A stretch of 47,658 bases of DNA from Porticoccaceae bacterium. Its GTDB lineage: Bacteria; Pseudomonadota; Gammaproteobacteria; Pseudomonadales; Porticoccaceae. The notes below the pieces were generated by a model that was not told the origin of the DNA, did no database searches, and worked only from the letters and a program-made list of their open reading frames with translations. The translations under genes and the position numbers were made by a program. The stretch spans positions 1 through 47,658 of the forward strand of contig JALOAH010000025.1 in assembly GCA_023228865.1 (NCBI GenBank). The letters are read 5' to 3'. Positions 25,918 to 35,056 of the stretch are shown piece by piece. Position 1 is the stretch's first letter. Each line of letters starts with the position of its first letter.

Positions 25918-27128
25918 TGCTGTTTGCCGACCAGCTGCGCTTTAACTGGCGGGTATTCAGTGCCCAGCGCATGCGCACCTTTTTGTTGTTGCTGGCGGTG
26001 ACCATCGGCGTCGCCTCGGTGGTTATGCTCACCAGTCTCGGCGAAGGCGCGCGCCGCTATATAGATGCAGAATTTTCCAGTCTGGGTAATCGCCTCCTGA
26101 TCGTGTTTCCCGGACGCAAGGAGACCGTGGGCGGACAACCGCCTATTTATGGTACGGCTCCCAGGGATCTCACCCTTGGCGATGCAATGGCAATGGCAAA
26201 AGTGCCGGCCATACAAGCAGTGGCGCCCATTTTGCCGGGCACAGTTGCTGTCTCAAGAGGCAGCAGATCGAGGGAAGTGATCGCCGTGGGTGCCACTGAG
26301 GGATTTTTTCGTGTTCGCCAATTATCTGTAGATAGGGGGCGTGAATTGCCCGCCAGCAGCAAAGATGAGGCTTTGGCGGTTTGTGTTCTCGGCTACAAAT
26401 TGAAGAATGAACTTTTCGGCCATGATCGCGCCGTGGGAGAGTGGCTGCGCATCGGCGACCGCCGCATGCGGGTGATTGGCGTATTGACCAGCGCGGGCGA
26501 ATCTCTGGGAATGGATATGGGAGATGTGATCATTATTCCCGTGGTCACCGCACAACAGTTGTTTAATACCCAGGCTCTGTTCAGGGTGCTGCTGGAGCTG
26601 CAGGAGGGCGCCGACGAGGGCTTGGCGAGACAACGCCTGGAGCAGGTTATTCGCGACAGGCACGAGGGTGAAGACGATATCACCATTGTCAGCCAAGACT
26701 CGGTGCTGGCTGCCTTTAATAATATTTTAACCACACTCACTCTGGCCATTGCCGCTATCGCCGCTATCAGTTTACTGGTGGCGGGAATACTGATTATGAA
26801 TATCAGCCTTATTTCCGTTAGCCAGCGCCGCGCTGAAATTGGTTTGCTCAAAGCTATTGGCGCCAGCGGCGAACACATACGCAGACTGTTTTTGGCAGAG
26901 TCCCTGATGCTGGTGTGTCTGGGCTCGGCGACCGGGGTTGTCTTTGCCTATGCCGCAGTGTTTCTGTTTCGACATCTGTGGCCGGCTTTTCCTTTGTTTC
27001 CTCCCCACTGGGCGGCACCCGCAGCGGCAATAACCGCAATCGTGACGGGGTTGATGTTTTCCTGGTTGCCGGCACAAAAGGCCTCTAGGCTTGATCCCGT
27101 GCTGGCCATGCGAGGTGGTGCCGGATGA
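25917..27128 (+). CDS. MacB-type ABC transporter permease (first of two)
   Basis: 403 aa, FtsX/MacB fold: an N-terminal transmembrane helix (about 20-40), a large periplasmic MacB-PCD domain (about 45-275), and three C-terminal helices (about 280-305, 330-360, 365-390). The coupling segment RRAEIGLLKAIGASGEHIRRLFLAE, shown by its core EIGLLKAIGAS, is the conserved cytoplasmic loop contacting the ATPase. It overlaps the ATPase gene by one base and the next permease by four. The two permeases are similar in plan but clearly diverged, so the complex could be a heterodimer. Confidence 0.94.
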   Translation: MLFADQLRFNWRVFSAQRMRTFLLLLAVTIGVASVVMLTSLGEGARRYIDAEFSSLGNRLLIVFPGRKETVGGQPPIYGTAPRDLTLGDAMAMAKVPAIQAVAPILPGTVAVSRGSRSREVIAVGATEGFFRVRQLSVDRGRELPASSKDEALAVCVLGYKLKNELFGHDRAVGEWLRIGDRRMRVIGVLTSAGESLGMDMGDVIIIPVVTAQQLFNTQALFRVLLELQEGADEGLARQRLEQVIRDRHEGEDDITIVSQDSVLAAFNNILTTLTLAIAAIAAISLLVAGILIMNISLISVSQRRAEIGLLKAIGASGEHIRRLFLAESLMLVCLGSATGVVFAYAAVFLFRHLWPAFPLFPPHWAAPAAAITAIVTGLMFSWLPAQKASRLDPVLAMRGGAG

Positions 27129-28321
27129 GGATGGAAGACAGTGTCACCTGGATTCTGCGCGCCCTGTGGATGCAAAAAATGCGCTCCCTGCTCACCATTC
27201 TCGGCTTTGCCATTGGTATTGCCGCCATGGTGCTACTGAGCTCCCTGGGCGAGGGGTTGAGGCGCTATGTGCTCAATGAGTTCACCCAGTTTGGCTCCCA
27301 TATCGTGGCCATCACTCCCGGTAAAACTGAAACCTATGGCATGAGCGGTATTCTCAGCACCACCAGACCTTTGTCCCTCGATGATGCCGAAGCCTTGGCG
27401 CGGTTGCCCGGTGTCGAAAAAACGGTGCCCGTTGTCATGGGTACATCCCAAATCAAGGCCAGGGGTTTAAGTCGTTATACCAATGTTGCCGGAGTCAGTG
27501 CGGATGCGGACAAAGCCTGGCAGCTGACAGTGGCGGCGGGTACTTTTTTGCCCGGGGAGGACTTTAATCGGGCGCGCGCCTTTGCGGTGCTTGGCAGTAC
27601 AGTCAAGGACGAACTGTTTGGCACCCATAACCCCCTGGGAGACTATGTCCATGTGGGCAGCAATCGCTTTCGCGTGATCGGTTATCTGGAGTCCAAAGGG
27701 GATTTTCTCGGAACCGATCTCGACGACATGATCTATGTGCCCGCCGTCAAGGCGTTGCAAATGTTTAACCGTTCCAGTCTCATGGAAGTGGATATCTTTT
27801 ATAACCCCAGTGTGTCGACGGAAGATATTAGCGCCCGCATCAAACAACTGCTGATTCGCCGCCATGGCTTTGAGGATTTTACCCTGATCACCCAGGATCA
27901 GATGCTCGAAACCATGGACAATATTCTTCGCATCTTGAAATACGCGGGCGGCGGTCTCGGCGCCATTTCCCTGCTGGTGGGCGGTGTCGGCATCACCACA
28001 ATTTTGATGATTACAGTGACAGAGCGTGTCAGCGAAGTGGGTTTGTTGCGGGCGCTGGGGGGTACCCGCCGTCAGATTCGCAATCTATTTCTCGGGGAGG
28101 CGGTTGCCCTGGGTTTTGTGGGTGGCCTGTGCGGCATTTTTGCCATCGTTGTCTTTGTTGTCGTGGTCAAACTGTTTTTGCCGGGACTGCCCCTAGGTAT
28201 AGAGCCGGGAATTATTTTTGCCACTTTGTTACTGTCGATGACAATAGGGTTGGTGGCCGGATTAAAACCCGCACTGGATGCGACCCAGTTAAGTCCTATC
28301 GATGCCCTGAGGGCAGAATAA
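27125..28321 (+). CDS. MacB-type ABC transporter permease (second of two)
   Basis: 398 aa with the same layout as its upstream neighbour: N-terminal helix (about 17-40), periplasmic MacB-PCD domain, three C-terminal helices, and the coupling-loop core EVGLLRALGGT near residue 305. The ATG overlaps the stop of the first permease by four bases (ATGA), so the two are translationally coupled. It ends the adaptor-ATPase-permease-permease operon. In MacAB proper the ATPase and permease are one polypeptide and form a homodimer; here three separate genes replace it. Confidence 0.94.
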   Translation: MRMEDSVTWILRALWMQKMRSLLTILGFAIGIAAMVLLSSLGEGLRRYVLNEFTQFGSHIVAITPGKTETYGMSGILSTTRPLSLDDAEALARLPGVEKTVPVVMGTSQIKARGLSRYTNVAGVSADADKAWQLTVAAGTFLPGEDFNRARAFAVLGSTVKDELFGTHNPLGDYVHVGSNRFRVIGYLESKGDFLGTDLDDMIYVPAVKALQMFNRSSLMEVDIFYNPSVSTEDISARIKQLLIRRHGFEDFTLITQDQMLETMDNILRILKYAGGGLGAISLLVGGVGITTILMITVTERVSEVGLLRALGGTRRQIRNLFLGEAVALGFVGGLCGIFAIVVFVVVVKLFLPGLPLGIEPGIIFATLLLSMTIGLVAGLKPALDATQLSPIDALRAE

Positions 28322-28453
28322 ACCATCCCTGAGAGAGTAAAACCGTTATTAAGCGCGCGAATAGAATAGTGTCAAACTACCTGTATAATCAGTCGTCAGC
28401 GCTGTAATAAAAGCCATCACAAACGCAATAACAACTGATCGACGGAGTCCCTA

Positions 28454-29089
28454 ATGATTACGCTTTACCATCTGGCTGTTTCCCAATCTGACCGCATAGT
28501 CTGGCTATTGGAAGAACTCAATTTACCCTATCAGCTTGAATGGTTTGATCGCGGCGAAGATGGTTTGGCGCCAAAGGAATTTCTCGCCCTGCATCCAGCC
28601 GCCACCTCGCCCATTATTCGCGACGGCGATGTTTTGCTCGCAGAATCCACCGCCATCTGTGAATATATTTGCAACCGTCATGGCAAAGGCGCCTTGATTG
28701 TCAAACCAGAGGCAGCCAATTACCCTGATTACCTGTACTGGCTGCAGTTTAACAATAATGTGCTAAGCGCTTATTTCGTTATTGCCGCCCTCAGGGCTCA
28801 GGAGGGAGATACCAAAGATAATTTGATTGCAAAGGTAGCGGCACGCCGCAGCGAATCCTATTACCAATACATCAATCAACGCCTGGGGCAGTGCGCCTAT
28901 CTGGCCGGAGACGAATTCACATGCGCCGATATTATGTCGGTATTCAACCTCACCACACTGCCTTTATTCGGAGGCCGAACCATTGAGGATCTGCCCAATG
29001 TGCTGTCCTATGTGGAGCGCATAAGCCAACGCCCGGCCTATATCAAAGCCATGAAAATTGCCGGCTCTCAGGCACAGCGGCCAGAGTAA
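28454..29089 (+). CDS. Glutathione S-transferase family protein
   Basis: 211 aa cytosolic GST fold. The thioredoxin-like N-terminal domain (about 1-80) has Ser10 or Ser12 in HLAVSQSDR at the position of the catalytic residue and the glutathione gamma-glutamyl-binding ES pair in AESTAICEYI (about 64-65). The helical C-terminal domain includes YLAGDEFTCADIMSVF with the N-capping box. GGAG is well placed 7 nt before the ATG, and a TATAAT hexamer at 28384-28389 may be its -10. It is not obviously linked to the ABC operon ending 132 bp upstream. Confidence 0.92.
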   Translation: MITLYHLAVSQSDRIVWLLEELNLPYQLEWFDRGEDGLAPKEFLALHPAATSPIIRDGDVLLAESTAICEYICNRHGKGALIVKPEAANYPDYLYWLQFNNNVLSAYFVIAALRAQEGDTKDNLIAKVAARRSESYYQYINQRLGQCAYLAGDEFTCADIMSVFNLTTLPLFGGRTIEDLPNVLSYVERISQRPAYIKAMKIAGSQAQRPE

Positions 29090-29195
29090 AAACCATAGCT
29101 TGAAAAAATGCCTGAAACGGGGTCAAAACAGCTTGATGGAGGTGCCTTAGGTTGAGATCATCATCAGTGGTGGAATTAGCGCTCAAAACCAAAAA

Positions 29196-29228
29196 TAGTG
29201 GAACCATCGTTGTCATTTTGTTCCACTA
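29196..29228. promoter_or_regulatory. Perfect inverted repeat upstream of the AraC-family gene
   Basis: TAGTGGAAC (29196-29204) and GTTCCACTA (29220-29228) are exact reverse complements separated by 15 bp. They lie just before the possible GTG start (29250) and 60 bp before the ATG (29289) of the regulator. No T-run follows, so an operator, possibly autoregulatory, is more likely than a terminator of the GST gene. Confidence 0.5.
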
Positions 29229-29249
29229 CGCCCAGGTTGCAGTACTAAA

Positions 29250-30290
29250 GTGAAAGGTATACCTCCTTACAGGCCTGGGCCGACGATAATGACTTTATAT
29301 AAAGTGTTATCCGAATATCAGGTCGATGGCGACGCTTTACTTGCCAGGGCGGGACTTGAGTTCTTATTGTGCACCGGCCATTGCCACCAGCAGGTGACGG
29401 TTGCCGACATGGATAAATTTGTTGTTTTGGCAATTGACGCGACCGGAGATCCTGCCCTTGGCCTTCGTGAAGCCCGTTATTTTAGCCCAGGAACATTTCA
29501 GGGGCTTGGGCTTGCCTTGATGGCTTGCCCAACCCTAAGGGATTTTTGTGATCTTCTCGTTAAACACTTTAATAAGTTGATCATGGGCTCCAGTGTTACC
29601 TTTCATGAGCAGGGTCGTGATGCTTGGTTGGTGCTGGAGCCTCCAAGGGATCGTTATTCAGAGAAAAGTTATCGTTGGTGGGTGGATACGGCGTTTGCCG
29701 TTTGGCTGAAATTTATTCGCCTAATACATCCGCCAGAGTACCAAGCCAAAAAAATCACCTTTCGCGCGGCTGAAATTGATGGGCACAGAACCAAATATAA
29801 TGATTATTTCCACTGTCCAGTGATCTTTTCTGCCCATCAGAATGCCTTTTATTTTGATGCGGCAACCCTGGATGATGCGCTTCCAGGGGGAAACTATGAG
29901 CTGATGATGTACAACGAAACGCTTATTTCGAAGATTCTCAGTGGTACTGATCTGAAGGACATAAAAGTAGCCGTAGCCGCAAAAATTCCCTATTTGTTGA
30001 ATGTTGGCGCTTGTTCGAAAAAGGCTCTTGCTGATTCTTTGGGACTATCAATGCGAAATTTGGATCAGAAGTTGTTAAATGCCGGCACTAACTACCAGTT
30101 GATACTTGATGATATTCGCAGAGATCTGGCGCAACGCTATCTCAAAACGACGAATTACAGCGTCACCCAGATCAGCTACCTATTAGGCTTCAATGACTCC
30201 GCCAATTTTACGCGAGGGTTTAAAAAGTGGACGGGGGCTTCCCCCTCAGAGTACAGAGCGGCACGCAAAGGTGAAACTCTCATTGAATAG
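29250..30290 (+). CDS. AraC-family transcriptional regulator with arabinose-binding-like N-terminal domain (OruR/ArgR type)
   Basis: 346 aa from GTG at 29250, or 333 aa from ATG at 29289; neither has a clear ribosome binding site, and the ATG sits closer to the family's usual N-terminus (LYKVLSEYQVDGDALLARAGL begins at residue 16). The N-terminal half is the ligand-sensing domain found in OruR-like regulators, with GTFQGLGLALMACPTLRDF characteristic (core LGLALMACPTL). The C-terminal 100 residues hold two helix-turn-helix motifs; the second reads ISYLLGFNDSANFTRGFKKW. The gene converges on the amidohydrolase gene (11 bp overlap), whose partner TonB receptor is the probable target, an inference from position. 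Confidence 0.92.
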   Translation: MKGIPPYRPGPTIMTLYKVLSEYQVDGDALLARAGLEFLLCTGHCHQQVTVADMDKFVVLAIDATGDPALGLREARYFSPGTFQGLGLALMACPTLRDFCDLLVKHFNKLIMGSSVTFHEQGRDAWLVLEPPRDRYSEKSYRWWVDTAFAVWLKFIRLIHPPEYQAKKITFRAAEIDGHRTKYNDYFHCPVIFSAHQNAFYFDAATLDDALPGGNYELMMYNETLISKILSGTDLKDIKVAVAAKIPYLLNVGACSKKALADSLGLSMRNLDQKLLNAGTNYQLILDDIRRDLAQRYLKTTNYSVTQISYLLGFNDSANFTRGFKKWTGASPSEYRAARKGETLIE

Positions 30291-32040
30291 CCAATTTATC
30301 CTCCAAGCGATAAAGAGTTTTGCCTTTTGCGATGGTTTCGATAATAGCGATGTCCTTGATTGTATCTGGCGGTGTCGTCAATGGGTTCGACGACAGTATG
30401 ACCAAGTCGGCCTGTTTGCCTGGAGTAATTGATCCTTTCGATGACTCTTCAAAATATTGGTATGCAGCCCCCAGCGTGATGCCATGAAGCGCCTCATAGG
30501 GTGTGATGCGCTGGTGTGAGCCGAGAACATGGCCGCTGCGCGTGGTGCGATTAACAGAAGCCCACATAAGCCGCATCATATCCGGCGGCACGACTGGCGT
30601 GTCATTGTGAACGGTGAAGGGCAGACCGCGAGCTTTGGCCCAGCCAGTTGGACTTATATTGGCGGCGCGTTCTTCGCCGAAGCTGATGCGGTGCCAGTCT
30701 CCCCAAAAATAGGTGTGTGCGGAAAAAAAAGATGCCACCATGCCCAAATCTGCCGCTTGATCCACCTGATCCTGACGCATCAGCTGAGCATGGATAATGA
30801 CAGTGCGGTGATCTGGTGGCTGTGCCTTGCCAGACACGGCTTTGCGAACGCCAGCGATCATCATGTCGATGGCAGCGTCACCGTTAGCGTGGACAATAGT
30901 CGGAATACCTTGAGCAATCATGGCGCTGATCTGTTTGTTGTATATTTCGGCGCTGCGGGTGGGGTAAGCGACATAATTTTGATCAGTGCCGGCCGGGGTG
31001 CTATGGTAATGACTGGTCATATATGCCGTGCGACCCTGGGGAGATCCATCGAGAAAAATCTTGGCGCCGCCCACGCGAAAACCGTTCACATAAGTTGAAT
31101 CAGGTTTCAGCGTTGTTGGAATTTCTACCTCTTCTTTGTCGATCATCTGGTACGCGACCACATCGGGGGCAAAGGGTGAGGCCTTTGCTGCATTGCGCAG
31201 TGCAATGATCTCTTCCGCGTCTGCCCCTCCTTCCTGAATAGTGGTGACCCCATGACTTGCGTAAAGCTTTATGCCCTGCTGGACAAAGATTTCAAGCTTT
31301 TCCCTTTTCATTTCGTTGACTTTGCGAAGAGTGAAATCAAAAGCCGCTAATTCTTCAAGAACGCCGTCAGGTTCACTGCTGCCGGGGTAGCGACGAATGA
31401 GGCCTCCTTTGGGGTCTTGGGTGTCGGCGGTGACATTGCGTTCTGCCAATGCTCTGGAATTGACTGCTGCCAGATGGCCTGAAGCGTGCATGATGGCGAT
31501 AGGGTGCTCTGTGGACGCGAGGTCGAGATCATCCCTTGTTGGGTGGCGATTTTCTTTCATGAGGGAGTCGTCATAGCCGAAACCTAACACCCAGGCTCCC
31601 GGTGGGATTTTTTTATCGTCGATATGTTTTTTGATGATATCAACAATGTCAGCAATAGATGTGGCATTGCCTATTGGCGGTGGCGACAGATTGGCCATTT
31701 CCGTCAGTACAGATAAAAAGCCCAAATGGCCGTGGGCGTCGATAAAGCCGGGAACCAATGCGTGTTCGCCCAGTTCCACTATACGGGTATTTTTTCCTGC
31801 AAACGCCATTATGTGGTTGCGCTCCCCGACAGAAATAATGGTGCCGTTTCGTATGGCCACGGCCTCTGGAAATTCGGCTTGTCCGTCCATGGTAATGATG
31901 TTATCACCACTAAAAATTAAGTCTGCGGGCTGTTCCTCTTTTAGTTGGTTCGCTGTGCTTTGGAGATCGCACCCCAGCAACGCGCTACAAAATAGAATGA
32001 TGGCGCCGATGTTTAAACCGGTCGAATGTGTTTTGTGCAT
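30280..32040 (-). CDS. Periplasmic amidohydrolase lipoprotein (YtcJ-like, amidohydrolase_3)
   Basis: 586 aa from the ATG at 32040, which has GGAG 7 nt upstream; a GTG four codons earlier is less likely. A lipoprotein signal ends at LLGC, so the enzyme is exported, unusual for this mostly cytoplasmic family. Metal-binding residues of the amidohydrolase barrel are visible: HGH in FIDAHGHLG, the Lys in GAKIFLDGSPQGR, His in VHANGD, His in IIHAQLM, and Asp in VHNDTPVVPPD. The C-terminus (GSITPGKQADLVILSSNPL) is typical. Substrate unknown; related proteins act on amide, carbamate or N-substituted compounds. It lies 92 bp after the TonB receptor on the same strand. Confidence 0.93.
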   Translation of the reverse strand: MHKTHSTGLNIGAIILFCSALLGCDLQSTANQLKEEQPADLIFSGDNIITMDGQAEFPEAVAIRNGTIISVGERNHIMAFAGKNTRIVELGEHALVPGFIDAHGHLGFLSVLTEMANLSPPPIGNATSIADIVDIIKKHIDDKKIPPGAWVLGFGYDDSLMKENRHPTRDDLDLASTEHPIAIMHASGHLAAVNSRALAERNVTADTQDPKGGLIRRYPGSSEPDGVLEELAAFDFTLRKVNEMKREKLEIFVQQGIKLYASHGVTTIQEGGADAEEIIALRNAAKASPFAPDVVAYQMIDKEEVEIPTTLKPDSTYVNGFRVGGAKIFLDGSPQGRTAYMTSHYHSTPAGTDQNYVAYPTRSAEIYNKQISAMIAQGIPTIVHANGDAAIDMMIAGVRKAVSGKAQPPDHRTVIIHAQLMRQDQVDQAADLGMVASFFSAHTYFWGDWHRISFGEERAANISPTGWAKARGLPFTVHNDTPVVPPDMMRLMWASVNRTTRSGHVLGSHQRITPYEALHGITLGAAYQYFEESSKGSITPGKQADLVILSSNPLTTPPDTIKDIAIIETIAKGKTLYRLEDKLAIQ

Positions 32041-32080
32041 AGGAAGCTCCACTCAAAAGGCTATATCCGCTTTAAATCAA

Positions 32081-32117
32081 ACAGCGGCATTTTTACCTTT
32101 GAGGAAAATGCCGCTGT
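32081..32117 (-). terminator. Strong hairpin between TonB receptor and amidohydrolase genes
   Basis: ACAGCGGCATTTT (32081-32093) pairs perfectly with AAAATGCCGCTGT (32105-32117), with a smaller CCT/AGG stem in the loop. It follows the receptor stop by 15 bp; on the minus strand the T-rich TTTGATTTAAA follows. It should terminate or attenuate receptor transcription before the amidohydrolase gene. Confidence 0.75.
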
Positions 32118-32132
32118 GATGGGTAGCAGGAT

Positions 32133-34499
32133 TTAAAAATTACGCCAGGAAACAGTCAGTCCGTAGGTGCGTGGTGGGGCAGGTGTGCTGCCACCACTGC
32201 CGAGTAGTGGGTAGTTGTGGAGCAGATAGCCTTCGTCAGTCAAATTTTTCACCCAGCCCGTAAATTCCACGTTGCCCTGTGGCAATGTATAGGTGAGTCG
32301 AGCATCGGCAACATCATAGGCCGGCACGGCATAAGCGCTGATATTGTCAGGTTCCTGCCAGCTTTTGTCCTTATGACGCCATTCGCCTTGAGCTGCGAGG
32401 CTGCCGCCATTGGCCAGAAACCATTCGTAGCGCACCAGCAGGTTATAGGAATTTGTGGGTGCGTTGCGCAATTCATTACCATCGCGATTAATCGTGCTCG
32501 CTCCAGGGGGCGCCCTGAAGCCGGGTGGCACATTGAAGTTGCGGTATTCCGTATCAAGGTAAGAGTAGGCGCCGGAAATGGTGAGGCCATCAATTGGCGA
32601 TGCGCTCAGTTCAAGTTCGGTGCCGCTAATTTGCGCATCAGAGGCATTTTGGGTAATGATGACGGCAGAAGCCCCTTCCGGTGCCGACTCAGGAACCAAT
32701 CCTTGAAGAATCTGAAGGTCTTTGTAGTCTGTCTTGAACAAAGCCAGATTCAGACGAAGGCGGTTTTCCAGCCATTCGCTCTTGGCACCGACTTCGTAGA
32801 GTTTGGCGGTTTCGGGGGCGAAAGCCGTGCTGGCGGCCAGGCGAGTGGCTGCGAGCCCTTGAAAGCCGCCCGACTTGAAGCCTTCAGAATAGGTGGCGTA
32901 CACAAACAAGTCATCGTTGAGCTGATAATTAATACTCGCTTTTTTGGTAAATTCGCTCCAAGACTCACTGGCGCTGACTATATAGTCTTCCACCACCACC
33001 AGGATATTGGCAGTGCCGATTCGATCGATCTCTTTCTTTTCCCTCGTATAACGACCGCCAAGGGTAAGGCTGAGGCGTTCGCTGATATCCCAGGTCAGTT
33101 GTCCGAAGCCAGCGTAACTGTTTGTTTCATTGTGCTGGTCATCGCCACCCACAGCTTTCGGAAATACGGCGATAATTGATCCATCCGGTAGCGACATATC
33201 CATGCCAAAGCCAGCTGTTTCATTGCGATGGGTATCCTCATTCATGAAATACAAGCCGCCAACCCAGTTTATGTCGCTTTCTCCCGTGGATGTCAGCCGC
33301 AGTTCCTGGGTAAATGTATCGGAATCATCAATGTAGTCGTTGGTTCCATACACCAGCCTGGCTCCCGGGTTTAGTACAGAAGCACGCAGGGCATTGATGC
33401 CGGTGGTTTTTCCAGCGCTGGAGTAGGGGGTGCCCCCTATAACCTGTGAGTTTTCCGACTCAACTTTGCGAAATGCCGAGATGGAAGTGAGTTGCAGGCG
33501 ATCATTAATGTCGTAATCAGCACGACCGGTTAGGCTCCAAGTATCGCTTTTGAAGAAGCCGCTGTCGTCAAACAAGGCTTTATGGATTTCATTTTCGTAG
33601 TTGGGAATCAGAATGCTTTCAGAGAGATATGGATTGCCAGCGGGGCCTACCCAATGATTAGGCTGGCTGGATATATCCGTTGTCGCGGTGCTGGCGGTGA
33701 TGTTGATTTCGAGCTTGTCGCTGGGCACAAACCGCAAGGTCCCGCGTAGAGAGTCTGAGTTTACGTCGATGGCATCTTCGCTGTTGAGTCTCATGGGGGT
33801 TTCCCCCGGAAAATATTGCGGATAATTTTTGATCTGGGATTCCATGTAGCCATCCCTGCGCTGACTTGAAAATGAAATCTTGCCATAGATATTTTCTGCT
33901 AAAGGTCCGCTGGCAAGACCTCGCAGTGTCATGGTGTCAAGGCTGCCGTATGTGGCTTCAAAAGCGAATTCTTGATCTTCCGAGGGTTTTCGTGTGATCA
34001 GATTGATGGCGCCGCCGATGACATTTTTGCCAAACAACGTGCCCTGTGGTCCACGCAATACTTCAACCCGTTCAAGGTCGAACAGATCTAGATCCATACC
34101 TGCTGATCGCCCGATATAGACTTCATCGATGAATGCAATCACCGATTGGTCTCCACCCGCGCCATCTTCGTTCGATCCTATACCGCGAATGTACATCTGG
34201 GGTTGTCCTGGATTCAGCATGCCCATGGTAAATCCTGGTGTGCGCTCACTGATTCCCTTGATGTCGACAATGCCCTGTTGTTGCAACATTTCACCACTAA
34301 ATGCGGTGACTGCAAGGGGTACGGTCTGCATACTTTCGGCGCGCCGGTTCGCTGTGACGATCACTTCTTCAAGTACAGATTGGCCGTAGGCGGGTAGTTG
34401 ACTCATTCCCAGGGTGGCCGTGGCCAGTGCAAATCTTACTTTATTGCGAGCGAATCTAGGCGCTGCGGGTCGATTAAGGGGCTGGTATTTTATTTTCAT
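32133..34499 (-). CDS. TonB-dependent outer-membrane receptor
   Basis: 788 aa. An N-terminal signal peptide (about 1-40, ending in PAYGQ) is followed by a TonB box-like EEVIVTA (about 45-51), the plug domain (about 55-165: VPLAVTAFSGEMLQQQGI, MYIRGIG, VEVLRGPQGTLFGKN), and a 22-strand barrel ending ...YGLTVSWRNF with the C-terminal aromatic residue needed for BAM recognition. GAGGA precedes the ATG. It resembles the large marine group of receptors of unknown ligand rather than clear siderophore receptors. Its neighbours are a periplasmic amidohydrolase and an AraC regulator, suggesting import coupled to hydrolysis. Confidence 0.96.
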   Translation of the reverse strand: MKIKYQPLNRPAAPRFARNKVRFALATATLGMSQLPAYGQSVLEEVIVTANRRAESMQTVPLAVTAFSGEMLQQQGIVDIKGISERTPGFTMGMLNPGQPQMYIRGIGSNEDGAGGDQSVIAFIDEVYIGRSAGMDLDLFDLERVEVLRGPQGTLFGKNVIGGAINLITRKPSEDQEFAFEATYGSLDTMTLRGLASGPLAENIYGKISFSSQRRDGYMESQIKNYPQYFPGETPMRLNSEDAIDVNSDSLRGTLRFVPSDKLEINITASTATTDISSQPNHWVGPAGNPYLSESILIPNYENEIHKALFDDSGFFKSDTWSLTGRADYDINDRLQLTSISAFRKVESENSQVIGGTPYSSAGKTTGINALRASVLNPGARLVYGTNDYIDDSDTFTQELRLTSTGESDINWVGGLYFMNEDTHRNETAGFGMDMSLPDGSIIAVFPKAVGGDDQHNETNSYAGFGQLTWDISERLSLTLGGRYTREKKEIDRIGTANILVVVEDYIVSASESWSEFTKKASINYQLNDDLFVYATYSEGFKSGGFQGLAATRLAASTAFAPETAKLYEVGAKSEWLENRLRLNLALFKTDYKDLQILQGLVPESAPEGASAVIITQNASDAQISGTELELSASPIDGLTISGAYSYLDTEYRNFNVPPGFRAPPGASTINRDGNELRNAPTNSYNLLVRYEWFLANGGSLAAQGEWRHKDKSWQEPDNISAYAVPAYDVADARLTYTLPQGNVEFTGWVKNLTDEGYLLHNYPLLGSGGSTPAPPRTYGLTVSWRNF

Positions 34500-35056
34500 T
34501 TTTACGATTCCTCATTGTTTTAAATATACCCATTTTTGGGGTAATCCCTTGTGATTCTGGGCAGATTTTTTTAATAGAGTATCGTGCTGTTGGGCATGAT
34601 CTCCTGGGAGCGAAATTTATCCGGGAAATAGCCTTGTCCGCCTGTCAGAAGAAACAATTAGTCTGTCGAATTATTTTTGGCCGGCGGCGCGATCTAAAGT
34701 CACGCGGGACAACGCTTGCCCGTGGGGGAGAGGTAGGATCTTGCGGATAAAGAGTTGTCGGCTTTTTTAAAATGATTTAACACTGATCAACCATCGCGAA
34801 GCCCGCCAGAGAAAAGCCACTAAAAACCGGAATTACAAAACCCGGCAGACGTTAAGGGTGGTCGTGTTGTCGCGGGGTGAGGGGGCTGCGGCTGGGTTGG
34901 CTTTTAACAAGGTGGACAATGAAAAAATAAAAAAGATGGGAATAGCAGTTGCACCAATTTCGCACCGAAATCGGACGGGGCGAAGGGCAAATACCTTTAA
35001 ACCTGTAATATGAGTACAAAACCCAAATTTCAGCCTGTCCGGGTGCTACGTTCAGT
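34500..35056. other. 557-bp intergenic region upstream of the TonB receptor
   Basis: No reading frame with coding character is seen. It must contain the receptor promoter. A small inverted repeat TACCC-N7-GGGTA lies at 34527-34543 in the predicted leader. The rest, including the stretch after the mltD stop, shows no terminator or known regulatory motif I can support; the TAGTGGAAC repeat found before the AraC gene is not present here. Confidence 0.6.
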
